DNA from: Phycisphaerales bacterium UBA1845
Lineage (GTDB): Bacteria > Planctomycetota > Phycisphaerae > UBA1845
Direction: 5' to 3'
NCBI GenBank assembly: GCA_002338715.1
Contig: DDIR01000080.1
Location: 22,399 to 36,430, forward strand
DNA: 14,032 nucleotides
Shown here: one piece after another, positions 1 to 6,376 of the stretch
How positions within the stretch are numbered: position 1 is the first letter of the stretch
Layout of the letters: every line of letters begins with the position of its first letter
Notes under the pieces: generated by a model
Told to the model about the DNA's origin: nothing
Seen by the model: only the letters and a program-made list of their open reading frames with translations
Databases searched by the model: none
Program-made: the position numbers and the translations under genes

Positions 1-1513
1 CCGCCCGCCGAATCAGGCGATGACTCTTGGCGTCGCCAAACATACCCAGCAGTCGGACGGCCATGCTCCGCAGGACGACATTCTGCGACTCTGCGGCTTC
101 GTGAATCTCCGTCTGAAACCCCGGGATGTGGCCAACATCTTCGACGATTTTAAGTACGCGAATCTGCGAATCGGTGTCTTCAGGATTCCACTTGTTGCGC
201 AGGTGTTGGTCGAATCCGGGCAAGCCATCGGCAACCTTGCGGGCCAGTTCTTTGCGCTGTGGGGCATCGAGCGCATCGCACTCCAACCAGAATGGCTCGA
301 AGGCACTGTCTGACCCATGCTTCGGCTGAGTTGGCTTGAGGGGCTGGGCAGGCGTGTGTTCTTTGTGTTTACCATCGGGTGCCAGCCGTTTACCCCTTCT
401 CCGGCGCAGTTCCATTGCGGCCAACTGGGAGTACGTGCTGCGACCACGGGAGGCGATCGCCTGCAACGTTGCCTCGCTCCTTTCGTAATCGTTTAGAACC
501 AGCTTCCAAAACGCGGCGCGCATCGCTGTCGGATCGACACCCAGTGCCAATTCGCTAAGCCGATCGGCTTTCCCACCCGACTTTCCGCCGGCGGCTGCAA
601 TCATGCGAACCAGCGCGCGTTTGCGGTTGGGACTGCGCACGCGAAGATCGTGACTGTCGTGATCGATTCCCGGTCCTTTGACGATCTTCGAGCACGCCCG
701 GCGGATTTCCGGGTCGAGCAGGAGCCATGCATGATCGGCCATCGCTGCCTCTGCCGCGGGGCTTGACATGTTGGCCAGGCATTTGATCGCGGCTTCACGA
801 AGCGGCGCACACCGCAATGCCCGCACGCAATATCCAACCAGGCGCGGGTCCTGCGCACCGGCCACCGCATTGTTCAGCGCACGCGAAATCGGCGAGCGAA
901 CATCGTCGGCCAACTTGAACAGTTCGTCTTCGATCGAATCGGCGAGCAGGATCGCAGCCAGCACCACTTCGTTTCGAAAATGCAGCGACCAACTGGTCAG
1001 ACTCCGCACGACGGCAGACGAAACGTATTCCAACTGACCGTGCGGTTTGGGTTTCGAGGATGACGCCCATGGGGTCGAGTCGGCTGCGACATTTTCAGCC
1101 AACTCCAAGAGCACGCCAGCCGCAAGACTGGCCGTGTGATGGCACGAATGCGTCAGGGCTTCGCTCAACAGGTACGCCGACTTGCCGTGCTGGCTATCGC
1201 GAATGAGTTCGACGGCTGACCTTCGCGAATCAAACAAGGAATGCGTCATCGCCACGCGAATACCGCCCGCCAACTTGTCGGCGTGTTCGATCAAGAGCGA
1301 CCGAAACGAAGGGTCGGCTTTGGAATACATGGCCACAACCTGCGCCAACGGTCCGTCGTTTTCGCGATGAAGAAGGACGCTCAGCGCGATCGCCTGAAAC
1401 GGCGGCTCCATGTGGGCGATCCCCTCGACGAGGGCAGCGTCCGCAGCCGTATTCTTCGTGCGGGCCAACTCCGCGTAGATCGGTGGCAGGGTTTTCAGAT
1501 CAAGCGCAGGCAT
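1..1513 (-). CDS. Large HEAT-like helical-repeat protein, partial (C-terminus off the left edge)
   Basis: The minus strand is open from an ATG at 1513 to the window edge, giving 504 codons with no stop, so the gene is truncated by the window and not broken. The product is soluble and almost entirely helical, with Ala/Leu-rich paired helices typical of HEAT or armadillo-type repeats. The clearest are around residues 212-260 and 450-500. A charged, Pro/Lys/His-rich linker at about residues 375-402 separates the main helical block from a second helical region. There is no signal peptide, membrane segment or catalytic motif in the visible part. Such repeats usually act as protein-binding scaffolds, but no partner can be named. 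The start is the first Met of the open frame and has no clear ribosome site. The gene is divergent from the membrane protein at 1684. The open frame is certain; the family call is moderate. Confidence 0.8.
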   Translation of the reverse strand, partial: MPALDLKTLPPIYAELARTKNTAADAALVEGIAHMEPPFQAIALSVLLHRENDGPLAQVVAMYSKADPSFRSLLIEHADKLAGGIRVAMTHSLFDSRRSAVELIRDSQHGKSAYLLSEALTHSCHHTASLAAGVLLELAENVAADSTPWASSSKPKPHGQLEYVSSAVVRSLTSWSLHFRNEVVLAAILLADSIEDELFKLADDVRSPISRALNNAVAGAQDPRLVGYCVRALRCAPLREAAIKCLANMSSPAAEAAMADHAWLLLDPEIRRACSKIVKGPGIDHDSHDLRVRSPNRKRALVRMIAAAGGKSGGKADRLSELALGVDPTAMRAAFWKLVLNDYERSEATLQAIASRGRSTYSQLAAMELRRRRGKRLAPDGKHKEHTPAQPLKPTQPKHGSDSAFEPFWLECDALDAPQRKELARKVADGLPGFDQHLRNKWNPEDTDSQIRVLKIVEDVGHIPGFQTEIHEAAESQNVVLRSMAVRLLGMFGDAKSHRLIRRA

Positions 1514-1548
1514 TAGGAATATATCGGACCAAACGCCCCTGCGGCTTG

Positions 1549-1565
1549 TGAAAACGCCGTTTTCA
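1549..1565. promoter_or_regulatory. 7-bp inverted repeat between divergent genes
   Basis: TGAAAAC (1549-1555) and GTTTTCA (1559-1565) are perfect inverted copies around a 3-base GCC centre. They lie in the 170-bp gap between the divergent starts at 1513 and 1684, about 20 bases upstream of a perfect TATAAT. The position suits an operator, but the repeat is short enough to arise by chance. Confidence 0.3.
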
Positions 1566-1585
1566 GCCACGGGGAAGGGGTTGGC

Positions 1586-1591
1586 TATAAT
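1586..1591 (+). promoter_or_regulatory. Perfect -10 box (TATAAT) upstream of the membrane protein gene
   Basis: TATAAT at 1586-1591 is an exact sigma70-type -10 match about 93 bases upstream of the ATG at 1684. The best -35 with an 18-base spacer, TTCAGC at 1562-1567, is poor (3 of 6). That -35 overlaps the inverted repeat at 1549-1565, so the promoter may need an activator, or the match may be fortuitous. Confidence 0.35.
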
Positions 1592-1683
1592 CCATCGTAG
1601 GCCGGTCAGTGGCGCTTCGGTCCCACTCGGTATTCGGAGGCGATCAAAACGTCGAACGGTTGGGTTTTCGGATAGGTCTAGGC

Positions 1684-2079
1684 ATGTCGCGTTACTTTGG
1701 ATGGTTCACAAGCGACGACTCCGGCGGACCAGACTCCGACCACCTCAAAGATCCCGACCACATCGTCTTCCTTTTCGGTTACTGCGTACCGCTTGCGTTT
1801 TACACGATCGCCATCGTCAACATATGCCTCTGGCGCGTGTACTTGCCGTTCGACCGATTCCCCGGCGATGCGTTGTGGGGATTGAGCCAATCGTACACCA
1901 AGGCGTGGCACGTGTGCGGTGTGGTGGCAATGAAGATCGGAATGGGCTCTGCGTTCTTTTCATGGTACGCCCTGGCCAACTACAAACGAACCGAAAGGTG
2001 GGCTCAACTGGCGCTTTTGCTGTCAATCATCGTCATCGGCCTGGGCATCATCGCGACAAGTATCGGTTACTTCGCTTGA
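1684..2079 (+). CDS. Small inner-membrane protein with three predicted membrane segments
   Basis: The product is 131 residues long. After an acidic, hydrophilic N-terminus (residues 1-26, several Asp) come three hydrophobic stretches at about 27-50, 75-98 and 106-130, the last ending at the C-terminus. A Lys/Arg-rich loop at about 100-105 (KRTER) would be expected on the cytoplasmic side. I recognise no family. The reading frame continues upstream to a GTG at 1609, which would add 25 residues of basic, non-hydrophobic sequence. I prefer the ATG at 1684 because the frame becomes protein-like from there. Two longer frames overlap the locus, but their products are Arg/His/Pro-rich and unconvincing. 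The gene is divergent from the HEAT-like gene. Function unknown. Confidence 0.7.
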   Translation: MSRYFGWFTSDDSGGPDSDHLKDPDHIVFLFGYCVPLAFYTIAIVNICLWRVYLPFDRFPGDALWGLSQSYTKAWHVCGVVAMKIGMGSAFFSWYALANYKRTERWAQLALLLSIIVIGLGIIATSIGYFA

Positions 2080-2119
2080 TGTCTGGGTTTTTGTCGGAGA
2101 GAAAGTAAAACATGTAGGC

Positions 2120-2171
2120 ATACGATCGTATATCGACCTAAGATCTGAGGGTACGATCAAGCGATTGTACC
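2120..2171. promoter_or_regulatory. Two palindromes sharing TACGATC upstream of the 609-residue gene
   Basis: A perfect 12-base palindrome, ATACGATCGTAT, lies at 2120-2131. Nineteen bases later, GGTACGATC (2150-2158) is inverted as GATTGTACC (2163-2171), with one G-T mismatch and a 4-base loop. Both contain TACGATC on the plus strand. They sit 40-90 bases upstream of the start at 2210. A weak -10-like TAAACT at 2175-2180 follows the second palindrome at once, so that palindrome would occupy the -35 region. This arrangement suits a paired regulator site, but no regulator gene is nearby. Confidence 0.35.
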
Positions 2172-2209
2172 GACTAAACTAGCCAGCCTCACAAAGCGTT
2201 CGTGAAGAC

Positions 2210-4039
2210 ATGAAACGAATTGTGAACACAACCTTGCTCCTCATCCTAATGGCATGCCTTGCACAATCTGCCAAGGGGCAGCCATCCTCCGCTCAGACCA
2301 AAGTCGACGAATCGCTTCTGAAAAGTGCGTTTGACAGTTTTGTTGAAATGCCGGAGGACCCGTTCGGGCGTACGAGTAAGTTGCGAATCAAACGCTTTCG
2401 ACAGCAGTATCCGGAAGTAGGTGACATTGACGAGGACACACTGTTTCAATGGTCACTCAAATACGTGGAAACTGCACTCCGCGCCAACTACGGGCAACGG
2501 ACCGAATCCGCCAAAACGGAAAACTATACCGAACTTAAAGAGCATTGGCTGCGATTGACCAGCGAAGATAAGTTGATGCGTCGCCAGTTTGCTGATGCAA
2601 TCGGTGAAGAGTACTTCCCAGAAATCAGTGATTCCCAAGTTTCAGACGTCGTACTCAATTCACTTAGGAATGTTTCGTTACCTTGCCAGGAACTCATGGA
2701 AGCCTACGCAAAGGCACTCTTGCGGGGAGGCGATCGAACGCGTCAAGACGAACTTGTGGCCTTCGCCGTTGAGCATCTTGGCCGCTGTCCCGACGAGAAC
2801 TGCCGATCAGAGATCATTCAATTGACGATCGCATCACCGCAGCATGATTTAATGTCGAAATTCATTGCGGCTATCTGTGGTGCAGGGGAATCGCCGCTCG
2901 CCCGCGCGATTCTCGACGGCCTGTTCCACGACAGTTCTTCGCGGCAGTACGGATTAGCAAGCGATCAACTGATTGCGCTCATTCGCTGCATGCCGGATTC
3001 GGATGTCGCGAGGTCTAAGCACAAGTGGTCCAGTGTGGTTCGCAATCAGCACCAACTAATCAAGTTGCTTCAATCGAAGGACCTCTCAGAAACCAAGCGC
3101 TCTGCCATGGCCGCAGGTTTTGAGTTCGACAGAGGGCTGACCCAATTCGCACTGACATCAAAAGACCCGGTCCTTCTGGATGCGTATCTTCGCAAAGCGC
3201 TTCAGCCGGGTTTGCGGCCATTCCCGAGTGAGCGTGACCTCGAGTCACTGCTCTTGGACAACAGAACGACCGAAACACAGAAACAACTAATCGTCGCAAT
3301 TATCGCACAGCGATCAAAGAGCGGCGGCAACATCAAATCATGGAGAGATCGACTCGAATCACTAGCGCAATCAGATGACGAATTGATTGCCCGTGCAGCC
3401 CAAACGCAATTGATCAATGTGGATGACTACTTGAAACGAATGGAGTTATGTAGAATCAGGGATGTCAGCGAATCGGAAGATGAAACGACGAAGCAACTGA
3501 ATCAATTGCATTCCACAATCAGACGCCTCATGGCGAAGCCGGAATCTGAACGATCTAATTCAGATCGCGACGTCATCATGTTTAGCAACATGGGCATTTG
3601 GGCTTTCGAGCCGAAATTGGTCAATGCAACGGTCGCAAGAATGTATCTTGATTATTCAAAATTAGAGAGCGATTTGACTTGGCCGGAGTATTTGATCAAC
3701 CAAGCGGATCAACTTGAGGAGCGATCGTGCAAGCTTTACTTGTTGGATACCGATCAAGTCGTCGAAATTGGCGAGAGTGGCCCATTGTTTGGCTTGGCGG
3801 CTTGTGACTCGTCCGCAAACTGGATGGAAACACCCGGCAATGAACCGGAATTGAATTTCGTTTCAGATTTTCTGTGCCTGTTGTCGCACAATGGCAAGGC
3901 GACGACTATTGATTACTACAGTTTCAGGCGTGCATGGATGGAATACATGCAGAAACGCGAAGCCGACGGACTTGAACGCATTAAGCTCGCGCAAGAAATT
4001 GAAACAAAGATGAGTGCGGCTATTCTGCCTGTGGAATAA
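2210..4039 (+). CDS. Exported 609-residue protein of unknown function
   Basis: The N-terminus is a typical signal peptide: Lys2 and Arg3, then a hydrophobic core at about residues 8-19. Cleavage could follow AKG (residue 23). Alternatively Cys16 in LMAC could be a degenerate lipobox, which would make it a lipoprotein. The rest (about residues 30-605) is hydrophilic and largely helical, with many Glu/Lys/Arg/Gln pairs. It could be an irregular helical-repeat fold, but I recognise no domain or catalytic motif. Cysteines are few and scattered. The gene stands alone: 130 bases separate it from the gene before and 86 from the cupin after. Codon use is more A/T-rich than in recJ or the lpx genes; line 3361-3420 has 28 G+C of 60. 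It belongs to the lower-G+C stretch and may be accessory. The reading frame is secure; the function is unknown. Confidence 0.8.
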   Translation: MKRIVNTTLLLILMACLAQSAKGQPSSAQTKVDESLLKSAFDSFVEMPEDPFGRTSKLRIKRFRQQYPEVGDIDEDTLFQWSLKYVETALRANYGQRTESAKTENYTELKEHWLRLTSEDKLMRRQFADAIGEEYFPEISDSQVSDVVLNSLRNVSLPCQELMEAYAKALLRGGDRTRQDELVAFAVEHLGRCPDENCRSEIIQLTIASPQHDLMSKFIAAICGAGESPLARAILDGLFHDSSSRQYGLASDQLIALIRCMPDSDVARSKHKWSSVVRNQHQLIKLLQSKDLSETKRSAMAAGFEFDRGLTQFALTSKDPVLLDAYLRKALQPGLRPFPSERDLESLLLDNRTTETQKQLIVAIIAQRSKSGGNIKSWRDRLESLAQSDDELIARAAQTQLINVDDYLKRMELCRIRDVSESEDETTKQLNQLHSTIRRLMAKPESERSNSDRDVIMFSNMGIWAFEPKLVNATVARMYLDYSKLESDLTWPEYLINQADQLEERSCKLYLLDTDQVVEIGESGPLFGLAACDSSANWMETPGNEPELNFVSDFLCLLSHNGKATTIDYYSFRRAWMEYMQKREADGLERIKLAQEIETKMSAAILPVE

Positions 4040-4125
4040 GCGGGCGCGAATGGAAAATACGTGCCGATACCCGCGCCGTCAGCGTTGCCATAAGGTCAAG
4101 TGATGGATCAAGATTCACAAGCGAA

Positions 4126-4470
4126 ATGAAAAACATGCACGATCAATTCTATCCAGACGCAATCTTAAGCCTCCCCGAAGCTGACATTCCGTTTCCGGGT
4201 GTGCGCGCCTGGATTTCCCAAGCGGAGAATCACCAGGTCTGCTTCTTTGACATCGAACCGATCGGCGAAGTCAAACCGCATAGCCATGGCGAACAATGGG
4301 GCGTCGTGCTGGAGGGGCGGATGAAACTGACGATCGGCGGCATCGAAAAGGAATACGGCCCCGGCGACTCATACCACATCCCAGCCGGCGTCGTCCACAG
4401 CGCAACGTTCCTGACAAGAGTCCGAGTCATCGACTACTTCGCCGACCGGGATCGGTACAAAGCCAAGTGA
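4126..4470 (+). CDS. Small single-domain cupin protein
   Basis: The 114-residue product is a single cupin beta-barrel. Cupin motif 1 is seen at residues 47-64, with His52, His54 and Gln57 (or Glu56) as likely metal ligands in the order H-S-H-G-E-Q, then the usual L-E-G turn at 62-64. Motif 2 is at 80-91 (G-D-x-Y-x-I-P-A-G-x-x-H), with His91 completing the metal site. Canonical cupins have a slightly longer gap between the second His and the Glu/Gln, but this HSHG-x-QWG form recurs in small cytoplasmic cupins. There is no signal peptide and no fused DNA-binding domain. The substrate cannot be inferred, since the family spans isomerases, dioxygenases and sugar- or ligand-binding proteins. A start at Met4 (4135) is also possible. 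It lies 86 bases upstream of the dual-OB operon, so co-transcription is possible but not shown. Confidence 0.85.
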   Translation: MKNMHDQFYPDAILSLPEADIPFPGVRAWISQAENHQVCFFDIEPIGEVKPHSHGEQWGVVLEGRMKLTIGGIEKEYGPGDSYHIPAGVVHSATFLTRVRVIDYFADRDRYKAK

Positions 4471-4556
4471 ATTGATCATGTTCATGGAAGAACAACATAT
4501 CGCATAGCAAGATGTCAATAGGTGCGCGTTAAGAACAGATTTGACTGGACCTAAAG

Positions 4557-5270
4557 ATGACAACAAAGCGAATTCTGATTCTTGCCAACTCCATCAAGAA
4601 GAACGCTCGATGCGTTGCGGGCCGAGAGATCCTCGACGACGGAGTGAAAAGGCGACTCGGTGAATGGATCAGACCGATCAGTCGACTGTCCGAAGGCGAA
4701 TTGCTGCCAAACCATTATCACTACCCCAATGGGGTTGAAGCCAGCGTTCTCGATATTGCGGATTTGGAGTTTTCGTCAATCAGCCCGGGTCCGGGGCAAC
4801 CTGAGAATTGGTTAATCGATGATGAAAAGAGTTGGCATTTCGTCAAATCAGTAGACCCTAGACATATAGCCATTGTCGAAGAGTCACCGAAAGACCTATG
4901 GTTGGTACAGGGGGCCCGCGTCGACCGCATCAGCGTTGATGACCAGGCGCTTCGCAAGCCGCAGAGTTCGCTGGTAGTCGTACGGCCCGAAGAGTTTCAA
5001 ATCCGAATGTGGAGCGACAAACCGCCCTGGCTCGACCATGTCCGCCGATTCACCAAGGCGGTTTTCACATATGCTGGGACACATTATTCTTTGTCAATCA
5101 CCGATCCAGTCTTTACGCAGAAATTCTGCTCCAATCACCCCGGTGAAGGAGAGGCAGCACTGGTTTTTACCCCTCCAAATGGCGACAGGTGCCTTATTTG
5201 CGTGAGCTTGACACCACCATTTGATGGCTATCATTATAAGGTAGTCGCCACGGTATTGGATTTGCCATGA
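4557..5270 (+). CDS. Dual-OB-domain-like protein, first gene of a three-gene operon
   Basis: The 237-residue product starts with a strand-rich segment, KRILILANS (4-12), followed by CVAG at 19-22 and a WIRPIS motif at 37-42. I recall this N-terminal pattern from proteins annotated as dual-OB-domain proteins, but that is memory and not a search. OB folds bind single-stranded nucleic acid or small ligands. The second half (about 135-237) is again rich in strands and ends VVATVLDLP, which fits a second small barrel. There is no signal peptide or membrane segment, so it should be cytoplasmic. Its stop overlaps the next start by four bases (ATGA, 5267-5270), so it is probably translationally coupled to the first DUF488 gene. 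Recurrent pairing with DUF488 would suggest that the OB protein recognises a nucleic acid or nucleotide on which the DUF488 proteins act; this is inference. Confidence 0.65.
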   Translation: MTTKRILILANSIKKNARCVAGREILDDGVKRRLGEWIRPISRLSEGELLPNHYHYPNGVEASVLDIADLEFSSISPGPGQPENWLIDDEKSWHFVKSVDPRHIAIVEESPKDLWLVQGARVDRISVDDQALRKPQSSLVVVRPEEFQIRMWSDKPPWLDHVRRFTKAVFTYAGTHYSLSITDPVFTQKFCSNHPGEGEAALVFTPPNGDRCLICVSLTPPFDGYHYKVVATVLDLP

Positions 5271-5893
5271 TCAGAAACAACAATTTCACCAAAACCCTCT
5301 TCACGGTCGGGCATTCGACGCATGAGTTGTCTGAATTCCTTAGCCTTCTCGAACGTCATCGAATTTCGGCGGTGGCAGATGTTCGTTCGCAACCGTACGG
5401 ACGCTTTACACCGCACTTCAATCGCGAATCTCTGCAGGCATCGTTGAAGCTTGCCGGGATCCATTATGTGTTTCTCGGTACCGAGCTTGGAGCACGTCGA
5501 AGCGAACGCGAGTGCTATTTGGATGGTAAGGCCCGTTACGAATTAATCGCAAAATCACCCGCGTTTGTCGCTGGCCTATCCAGAATTAGATCAGGCATTG
5601 CGAACAGCCGAATTGCGTTGATGTGCGCGGAAAAAGACCCTCTGACTTGTCATCGAACGATTCTCGTCTGCCACGCTTTGAGGTGCGACGAATTGGATAT
5701 CCAACACATTCTGGCTGATGGAAACCTGGAGTCGATGAATGATGCAGAAACTCGCTTGCTCGACATTCTGGGGATACCGGCCGAAGATCTATTTAGGACA
5801 CGCGAAGAAATACTAGAAGAAGCCTATCAGCGACAAGGCGAGCGGATTGCATATTCAGACTCGAAAATGGAAGAAGAGTCCACTTTGCGATGA
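5267..5893 (+). CDS. DUF488 family protein A
   Basis: The 208-residue product carries the hallmarks of the DUF488 family (the family of E. coli YeaO). A first strand ends in TVGHS (13-17), a second gives DVRS (38-41), and a late motif C120-A-E-K-D-P-L-T-C128-H-R reads C-x-E-x5-C-H-R. The two cysteines and the histidine could bind metal or form a reactive thiol site. The family has no biochemical function I can state with confidence. Residues beyond about 150 form an extra Glu/Arg-rich helical tail that the second paralogue lacks. The start overlaps the previous stop as ATGA, and its own stop overlaps the next start in the same way (5890-5893), so all three genes are probably made together. 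No signal peptide. Confidence 0.85.
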   Translation: MIRNNNFTKTLFTVGHSTHELSEFLSLLERHRISAVADVRSQPYGRFTPHFNRESLQASLKLAGIHYVFLGTELGARRSERECYLDGKARYELIAKSPAFVAGLSRIRSGIANSRIALMCAEKDPLTCHRTILVCHALRCDELDIQHILADGNLESMNDAETRLLDILGIPAEDLFRTREEILEEAYQRQGERIAYSDSKMEEESTLR

Positions 5894-6342
5894 TCAAGGA
5901 ATCGACAAAAATCTATACGATCGGCTTCACAAAGAAGACTGCTGAAGATTTCTTCGCAATGATCCGGGAGTCCGGCGTTCAACGAATCGTGGATGTGCGT
6001 TTGAACAATACGTCACAACTTGCGGGTTTCTCGAAAAGAGACGATCTGATTTATTTCTTGCGTGAAATTGCCGGGATTGAATATGTTCACATTCCAGAAC
6101 TCGCCCCTACACAAGACATTTTGGATGCATTCAAGAAACACAACGGATCTTGGGACGTATACGAGGAGGAGTTCCTGTCGCTGATGGAAGCACGCCGAAT
6201 CGACAAGACCATTCCTCGCAACATTTTGTCCAACGGCTGCCTGCTATGCAGCGAGCACAAACCACATCATTGTCACCGTCGCCTTGTCGCAGAGTTTCTT
6301 GAGCGCAAATGGGGTGGCGTCGAAACAACACACTTACTCTGA
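5890..6342 (+). CDS. DUF488 family protein B, last gene of the operon
   Basis: This is a shorter, 150-residue DUF488 member. Its first motif reads TIGFT (10-14) in place of TVGHS, followed by DVR (35-37). The late motif is C120-S-E-H-K-P-H-H-C128-H-R, the same C-x-E-x5-C-H-R pattern and, by coincidence, the same residue numbers as in protein A. Overall similarity to protein A is low outside these motifs, so the two look like old, specialised paralogues and not a recent duplication. The start is fixed by the ATGA overlap at 5890-5893. The gene ends 34 bases from the stop of the convergent recJ gene, and no clear terminator hairpin is visible in that gap. Paired DUF488 proteins may form a heterodimer, but this is inference. 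Confidence 0.85.
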   Translation: MIKESTKIYTIGFTKKTAEDFFAMIRESGVQRIVDVRLNNTSQLAGFSKRDDLIYFLREIAGIEYVHIPELAPTQDILDAFKKHNGSWDVYEEEFLSLMEARRIDKTIPRNILSNGCLLCSEHKPHHCHRRLVAEFLERKWGGVETTHLL

Positions 6343-6376
6343 ATTCCGCCGACCTTCCTGCATGGTCGATTCGATT

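Noticed and set aside
451..462. AGGCGATCGCCT palindrome, like the HIP1 octamer of cyanobacteria
   Set aside because: It lies inside a coding frame as a single copy; GCGATCGC arises easily in GC-rich genes.
1548..2108. A 186-residue plus-strand open frame overlapping the small membrane protein
   Set aside because: The product is dominated by Arg, His and Pro without hydrophobic or structured segments. The overlapping frame gives a coherent three-helix membrane protein.
4040..4125. Possible terminator from GCGGG and CCCGC segments after the 609-residue gene
   Set aside because: The arms are short, the loop would be about 25 bases, and there is no T-run.
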